Source of the DNA: CAZIRO01 sp964541595
Lineage (GTDB): Bacteria; Acidobacteriota; HRBIN11
NCBI GenBank assembly: GCA_964541595.1
Contig: CAZIRO010000041.1
Span: forward strand, 1 to 17,990
Direction: 5' to 3'
DNA length: 17,990 bases
A program made the position numbers and the translations under genes. Shown piece by piece: positions 14,084 to 17,990 of the stretch; positions within the stretch are counted from its first letter, which is position 1, and the number at the start of each line of letters is the position of its first letter. The notes under the pieces are model-generated. The model saw nothing but the letters and a program-made list of their open reading frames with translations. It had not been told where the DNA came from and ran no database searches.

Positions 14084-14418
14084 GTACACAGGGTGTGCAA
14101 TCCGAACGCAGACGGGGACGACGGAAAGTGCTGCAGGGGATCGTCGTGAGCAATAAGATGCAGAAAACGGTCGTCGTTCGGGTCAACCGTCGGTTCATCC
14201 ATCCCCTGTATAAGAAAGTGATCGTGCGCAGCAAAAAATATATGGCCCACGACGAACACAACGAATGCCATATCGGGGATGTGGTCGAAATCATGGAAAC
14301 GCGTCCGTTGAGCCGTCACAAACGCTGGCGCGTGGTCCGGATCATTCGCAGGGCCGCGGGATACGAGCCGGAAGAACTCGCGGGTGAAGAAGAGGAACCT
14401 GCGGAGGTCGTGCCATGA
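14080..14418 (+). CDS. rpsQ: 30S ribosomal protein S17 with acidic tail
   Basis: A 112-residue OB-fold primary 16S rRNA binder. The core is canonical: RKVLQGIVVSNKMQKTVVV, HPLYKKVIVRSKKYMAHDE, and GDVVEIMETRPLSRHKRW. It exceeds the usual 80-90 residues through a short basic N-terminal extension and an acidic C-terminal tail of about 20 residues (EPEELAGEEEEPAEVVP). Such tails occur in some lineages; its role is unknown. It is joined to rpmC and rplN by 4-nt ATGA overlaps. Confidence 0.97.
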   Translation: MSTQGVQSERRRGRRKVLQGIVVSNKMQKTVVVRVNRRFIHPLYKKVIVRSKKYMAHDEHNECHIGDVVEIMETRPLSRHKRWRVVRIIRRAAGYEPEELAGEEEEPAEVVP

Positions 14419-14783
14419 TCCAGATGGGCACGATTTTGAACGTTGCGGACAATTCCGGTGCAAAGAAGATCATGTGTATTCACCCCGTCGGTAAAGGGAA
14501 TGCACGGTATGCTTCGATCGGGGATGTCATTGCGGCTTCCGTCAAGGAAGCGGAACCGGGCGGTCGCGTGGAAAAAGGGGATGTGGTGCATGCGGTGATC
14601 GTGCGTACCCGTAAGGAGGTGCGTCGTCCGGACGGGACGTACATCCGTTTTGACGACAACGCTGCCGTGTTGATCGACCGGCACGGGATTCCGCTGGGTA
14701 CACGGGTCTTTGGACCGGTCGCCCGGGAACTGCGGGACCGCGATTTTATGCGGATTATCTCTCTGGCGCCGGAAGTGTTATAA
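14415..14783 (+). CDS. rplN: 50S ribosomal protein L14
   Basis: A 122-residue protein forming intersubunit bridges and the docking site of RsfS. It shows MIQMGTILNVADNSGAKKIM, the loop VRRPDGTYIRFDDNAAVLID, and GTRVFGPVARELRD, all standard. Length is exactly typical. It opens the classical spc set, but here it overlaps rpsQ (ATGA), so there is no separate promoter. Confidence 0.98.
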   Translation: MIQMGTILNVADNSGAKKIMCIHPVGKGNARYASIGDVIAASVKEAEPGGRVEKGDVVHAVIVRTRKEVRRPDGTYIRFDDNAAVLIDRHGIPLGTRVFGPVARELRDRDFMRIISLAPEVL

Positions 14784-14801
14784 ACGCGGGGGAGGCCCAC
14801 G

Positions 14802-15146
14802 ATGGGTGCATTGCATATCAAGAAAGGCGATCGTGTCATGGTGATCAGCGGACGTGTGGAGGACCGCGGGCGGATCGGCAGGGTACTGCGCGTGTTCCCG
14901 AAAGAACAGCGCGCCATTGTCGAGGGAATTCGACTGGTGAAAAAACATCAGCGCCCGAATCCACAACGTAACATTCGTGGCGGCATCGTGGAGATCGAGG
15001 CGCCAATTCACATTTCCAATCTGATGGTGGTCTGTCCAGAGTGCAATACACCCACCCGTGTCGGACGGCGGTTCCTCGAGGACGGTACAAAAGTGCGTGT
15101 ATGTAAACGATGCGGTGGCATCATCGACCGGGAATGGGTGAAATAG
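14802..15146 (+). CDS. rplX: 50S ribosomal protein L24 with four-cysteine site
   Basis: A 114-residue assembly initiator. The KOW motif is clear (IKKGDRVMVISGRVEDRGRIG, about 6-26), followed by VEGIRLVKKHQRP. The C-terminal half has C78-x-x-C81 and C101-x-x-C104, a likely zinc-ribbon found in many bacterial L24 proteins and lacking in E. coli. The gap to rplN is 18 nt with a GGGGGAGG ribosome site. Confidence 0.97.
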   Translation: MGALHIKKGDRVMVISGRVEDRGRIGRVLRVFPKEQRAIVEGIRLVKKHQRPNPQRNIRGGIVEIEAPIHISNLMVVCPECNTPTRVGRRFLEDGTKVRVCKRCGGIIDREWVK

Positions 15147-15166
15147 TGCAATACGGGTGAACAGCC

Positions 15167-15781
15167 ATGGCACGTAAAAAGAAGACAGCGGCTCCGTCTC
15201 AGGAAACCACGGCAGTGGCCACCGTCCCGGAAGGGTATGTGCCGCGCCTGTTACAGAAATATCGGGAAGAGGTGGTGCCGTATCTGATGCGACGATTCGG
15301 ATACCGGAACATCATGCAGGTGCCGCGTATCCGGTTCGTTGCCATCAATATGGGGATCGGCGATGCGGCCCGGGACGAGAAACTCCAGCAGGAAGCGATC
15401 TATACCCTGCGGGCGATTACGGGACAGCAACCCGTTTTACGGCGTGCCCGTCGCTCGATCGCCGGTTTCAAAGTGCGACGCGGGATGGTCGTCGGATGTG
15501 CGGTGACCCTGCGACGCTGGCGGATGTGGGAGTTCCTGGACCGCCTGATCCATGTGGCGCTGCCGCGCGTCCGTGACTTCCGGGGCATCTCCCCGCACGG
15601 GTTCGATGGTCGGGGCAATTATACGCTGGGAATTCGCGAACAACTCATCTTTCCGGAAGTCGATTATCAGAAGATCTCCCGCATCCGGGGAATGAATGTC
15701 ACGATCGTGACCACGGCGGAAACGGACGAAGAGGCATATGAACTGCTGAAAGCGCTCGGGTTTCCTTTCCGGGCGACATGA
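15167..15781 (+). CDS. rplE: 50S ribosomal protein L5
   Basis: A 204-residue 5S rRNA-binding protein of the central protuberance. It shows YVPRLLQKYREEVVPYLMRRFGYRN, VPRIRFVAINMGIGDA, the GQQPVLRRARRSIAGFKVR loop, and HGFDGRGNYTLGI-REQLIFPE. The N-terminus is about 20 residues longer than usual, beginning MARKKKTAAPSQ, which may be disordered; the ribosome site GGTGA is modest, and no internal ATG gives the typical start. Total length exceeds the common 179-187 accordingly. Confidence 0.97.
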   Translation: MARKKKTAAPSQETTAVATVPEGYVPRLLQKYREEVVPYLMRRFGYRNIMQVPRIRFVAINMGIGDAARDEKLQQEAIYTLRAITGQQPVLRRARRSIAGFKVRRGMVVGCAVTLRRWRMWEFLDRLIHVALPRVRDFRGISPHGFDGRGNYTLGIREQLIFPEVDYQKISRIRGMNVTIVTTAETDEEAYELLKALGFPFRAT

Positions 15782-15795
15782 ACAAGGAGTGATCC

Positions 15796-15981
15796 ATGGC
15801 CCGAAAGTGTCATATTGCCAAAGCGCGCAGGAAACCGAAATTCAGAGTCCGACAGCGGAACCGATGCTGGCTGTGCGGGCGACCACGGGCGTTCATTCGC
15901 AAGTTCGGCATGTGCCGATTGTGTTTTCGCGAACACGCGCACTGGGGACTGCTCCCCGGTGTGCGCAAAGCGAGCTGGTAA
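15796..15981 (+). CDS. rpsN: 30S ribosomal protein S14, zinc type
   Basis: A 61-residue S14 of the short, zinc-binding class (type Z). Cys24-x-x-Cys27 and Cys40-x-x-Cys43 form the zinc site, with the final LPGVRKASW typical of the family. It lies in the 30S head near the decoding side. AAGGAG upstream decides the start. Zinc-type S14 is common in thermophiles, Gram-positives and Thermus. Confidence 0.98.
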   Translation: MARKCHIAKARRKPKFRVRQRNRCWLCGRPRAFIRKFGMCRLCFREHAHWGLLPGVRKASW

Positions 15982-15988
15982 TTCCCTT

Positions 15989-16010
15989 CGGGCCCCCCAC
16001 GGGGCGCCCG
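15989..16010 (+). other. GC-rich hairpin in the rpsN-rpsH spacer
   Basis: CGGGC pairs with GCCCG and, after one mismatch, CCC with GGG around a small loop. No T-run follows, so it is not an intrinsic terminator. It lies in a 51-nt spacer within the operon and could be a processing or protein-binding structure. Confidence 0.4.
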
Positions 16011-16032
16011 TCGCGCAAGGAGAGGCGTACGC

Positions 16033-16431
16033 ATGGGACGACACGATCCGGTCAGTGATTTCTGTACGCGGATCCGAAACGCCGTGATGGCACGTAAAGA
16101 CGTGGTCGAGATTCCGGCGTCCAATCTAAAACGGGCGATCGCCGAAGTACTGAAACGCGAAGGATATATCGACGATTACAAATACATCGAAGACGGCAAA
16201 CAGGGGCTGTTGAAGATCTACCTGCGCCGATCGCCCGATGGGGAATACGCGATCCACGAAATCCGGTCGGTGAGTACACCCGGACGGCGTGTGTACGTGC
16301 GGCGGCAGAACATTCCGCTGGTCAAACGCGGACTCGGGATTGCGATCCTGTCGACATCCCGCGGCGTCATGTCCGGGCGGGAAGCATACCGCCGGGGTGT
16401 CGGCGGTGAACTGCTTATGACCGTATTTTAA
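16033..16431 (+). CDS. rpsH: 30S ribosomal protein S8
   Basis: A 132-residue primary 16S rRNA binder of the central domain. It begins GRHDPVSDFCTRIRNAVMARKD and ends with the conserved ILSTSRGVMSGREAYRRGVGGELL. AAGGAGAGG lies about 8 nt upstream. In E. coli, S8 represses the spc operon by binding near rplE; I see no proven counterpart here. Confidence 0.98.
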   Translation: MGRHDPVSDFCTRIRNAVMARKDVVEIPASNLKRAIAEVLKREGYIDDYKYIEDGKQGLLKIYLRRSPDGEYAIHEIRSVSTPGRRVYVRRQNIPLVKRGLGIAILSTSRGVMSGREAYRRGVGGELLMTVF

Positions 16432-16460
16432 CGTGCGGGAGAACAGCGGAGAGGCGACCT

Positions 16461-17009
16461 ATGTCACGTGTCGGTCGTAAACCCATACCGATCCCGGAAG
16501 GGGTCCGGGTGGACATTCAGCCGGACCGACTGATCATCGAAGGCCCGAAGGGCAAACTGGAAGTTCCTTACGGTCACGGGATCCGGTTTCGTCTGGAAAA
16601 CGGTCAACTGATCGCCGAACGTCAGAACGACTCGAAACAGCAGAAGATGATGCACGGACTGTACCGTGCCCTGGCGGCCAATGCGGTCAAAGGCGTCACC
16701 GAGGGGTATGCCATTACCCTTGATGTGGTCGGTACCGGATACCGTTTTGAACGCAAGGGCAATGCGATCTGGTTCTATGTCGGGTATTCCCATCCGGTGG
16801 AAGTCCCGATCCCGCCGGGGATCGAGGTGGAGTTCGATCCGAAAGTGCGCAATCGAATCATCGTTCGCGGCGCGGATAAATACCTGGTCGGACAATATGC
16901 CGCAATGATCCGGAGCATCCGACCCCCAATGACGTATAAGGCCAAGGGGATCAAATATGCGGACGAACCCTGGCGGTTAAAACCCGGAAAATCCGCCGTA
17001 AAAGGGTAA
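16461..17009 (+). CDS. rplF: 50S ribosomal protein L6
   Basis: A 182-residue protein near the sarcin-ricin loop. It shows MSRVGRKPIPIPEGV at the start, the duplicated fold, GTGYRFERKGNAIWFYVGYSHPVE, and the C-terminal signature YKAKGIKYADEPWRLKPGKSA. Length is typical (175-185). Adjacent to rpsH with 29 nt between. Confidence 0.98.
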   Translation: MSRVGRKPIPIPEGVRVDIQPDRLIIEGPKGKLEVPYGHGIRFRLENGQLIAERQNDSKQQKMMHGLYRALAANAVKGVTEGYAITLDVVGTGYRFERKGNAIWFYVGYSHPVEVPIPPGIEVEFDPKVRNRIIVRGADKYLVGQYAAMIRSIRPPMTYKAKGIKYADEPWRLKPGKSAVKG

Positions 17010-17049
17010 TTCCGGGTGTTCCATACTCTTGTGGCAGGAGACACGTCCG

Positions 17050-17418
17050 ATGCCCAGATATCGCACCCGACAGGAGCGACGCTGGCGGCGTCATCGACGC
17101 GTTCGCAAGAAGATTTTCGGTACGGCCGAACGACCGCGGATCGCCGTGTTTCGGAGTTTACGGCACATCTATGCACAGGCCATTGATGACGAACGCGGAC
17201 ATACGCTGGCTGCGGCGTCCACACTGGAATCCACGTTTCGGGAACGGGGGTTGCGGAACGCGACGGTTCGCGAGGCCCGTGCGGTCGGGGAGTTGCTGGC
17301 GGAACGTTTGCAGGCCCTCGGGATTCAACAGGCCGTGTTTGACCGCGGTGGATACCGCTATCATGGCCAGGTACGTGCCGTCTGCGAGGGTCTACGTGCA
17401 CGCGGGATCCGGATATGA
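17050..17418 (+). CDS. rplR: 50S ribosomal protein L18
   Basis: A 122-residue 5S rRNA-binding protein. It has a very basic N-terminus (about 11 arginines in the first 25 residues), GTAERPRIAVFRSLRHIYAQ, and AVFDRGGYRYHGQVRAVCEGLRARGI, all typical. The frame extends to a TTG at 17029, but GCAGGAG (17034-17040) sits 9 nt before the ATG at 17050, which gives the usual length. Confidence 0.96.
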   Translation: MPRYRTRQERRWRRHRRVRKKIFGTAERPRIAVFRSLRHIYAQAIDDERGHTLAAASTLESTFRERGLRNATVREARAVGELLAERLQALGIQQAVFDRGGYRYHGQVRAVCEGLRARGIRI

Positions 17419-17486
17419 ACGCCACCCGTTCGGTCCGGATCTCACGGAACGCATCACACCATGATCGGTACCAAGGAGAACAGCAT

Positions 17487-17990
17487 ATGAAACAACGGTT
17501 TCTGCGACCGGTGGGTGAGTTAAAAGACCGGGTCATCTTCGTGAACCGTGTGACGAAAGTCGTGGCCGGTGGCAAACACCTGCGGTTTACCGCACTGGTT
17601 GTCGTGGGAGACGGTCAGGGTCACGTGGGTTTTGGTAAGGGCAAGGCACGGGAAGTCCCGCTGGCCATTCAAAAGGCCATCAAACGGGCGAAGAAAAATC
17701 TCATTGAAGTGCCCCTCATCGATACGACGATCCCGCACGAGGTCATCGGCCGTCACGATGCGGGTGTGGTGATGCTGAAACCGGCCTCGCGCGGCACGGG
17801 GGTGATTGCCGGGGGTCCGGTACGCGCGGTGATGGAACTCGCAGGTATCCGGGATGTGCTTACCAAGAGCATGCGTTCCAATAACCCGTTTGCGGTCATT
17901 CGTGCAACATTCGATGCCCTGCAGCAACTCCGTTCGCCCGAACACATCGCCCGATTGCGCGGTAAAGAGGTCAGTGAAATCTACCGGATG
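17487..17990 (+). CDS. rpsE: 30S ribosomal protein S5 (C-terminus cut by window edge)
   Basis: The first 168 codons of S5, without a stop before the window ends; S5 is usually about 165-175 residues, so little is missing. It has the N-terminal dsRNA-binding-like fold with LKDRVIFVNRVTKVVAGGKH, TALVVVGDGQGHVGFGKGKAREVP, and ASRGTGVIAGGPVRAVMELAG. The protein acts in decoding fidelity and the mRNA entry helicase. Start: ATG at 17487 with AAGGAG 8 nt before it. In the loop known for spectinomycin resistance in E. coli, the common KGG reads AGG. Confidence 0.97.
   Translation, partial: MKQRFLRPVGELKDRVIFVNRVTKVVAGGKHLRFTALVVVGDGQGHVGFGKGKAREVPLAIQKAIKRAKKNLIEVPLIDTTIPHEVIGRHDAGVVMLKPASRGTGVIAGGPVRAVMELAGIRDVLTKSMRSNNPFAVIRATFDALQQLRSPEHIARLRGKEVSEIYRM

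Noticed and set aside
17461..17490. Nine-codon frame whose TGA overlaps the rpsE ATG
   Set aside because: It has no ribosome site of its own and its codons include the rpsE Shine-Dalgarno. Probably chance.

Overview
The window holds a bacterial housekeeping region. Most of it (6108 to the end) is one long plus-strand ribosomal operon. It joins the str genes (rpsL, rpsG, fusA) to S10 genes (rpsJ, rplC, rplD, rplW, rplB, rpsS, rplV, rpsC, rplP, rpmC, rpsQ) and spc genes (rplN, rplX, rplE, rpsN, rpsH, rplF, rplR, and rpsE cut by the window edge). Order and content follow the classical arrangement, with one visible absence: no tuf gene lies between fusA and rpsJ. Spacings are tight and four gene pairs in the operon share an ATGA stop/start overlap, so translational coupling is likely.

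The left part carries metabolic and accessory genes. On the minus strand, a two-CBS-domain protein overlaps a cystathionine gamma-synthase/lyase family enzyme by 4 nt, and the 5' end of an isocitrate dehydrogenase gene follows and runs off the left edge. Divergent from these, on the plus strand, are glyQ (glycyl-tRNA synthetase alpha) without its usual glyS neighbour, and a short J-domain protein with half the usual DnaJ cysteines. A minus-strand glucose-6-phosphate isomerase, of the type also found in transaldolase-isomerase fusions, converges on the J-domain gene.

Between pgi and rpsL lies a gene-free stretch of about 590 nt. Its first half is an inverted-repeat element: 27-nt outer arms around a 21-unit array of degenerate heptamers that changes orientation at its centre, so it could form a long hairpin or cruciform. 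Its second half has two good sigma-70-like promoters reading toward rpsL and a structured leader.

The organism is a bacterium with moderately high GC. A zinc-type S14, a four-cysteine L24 and Arg/Glu-rich proteins are compatible with a thermophile, and the isomerase type is compatible with lineages such as Chloroflexota or Armatimonadota. That placement is inference and weak. I see no phage, transposon, CRISPR, tRNA or defence system. The most unusual signals are the heptamer palindrome, the missing tuf, the reduced DnaJ-like protein and a hairpin over the rpsG ribosome binding site.
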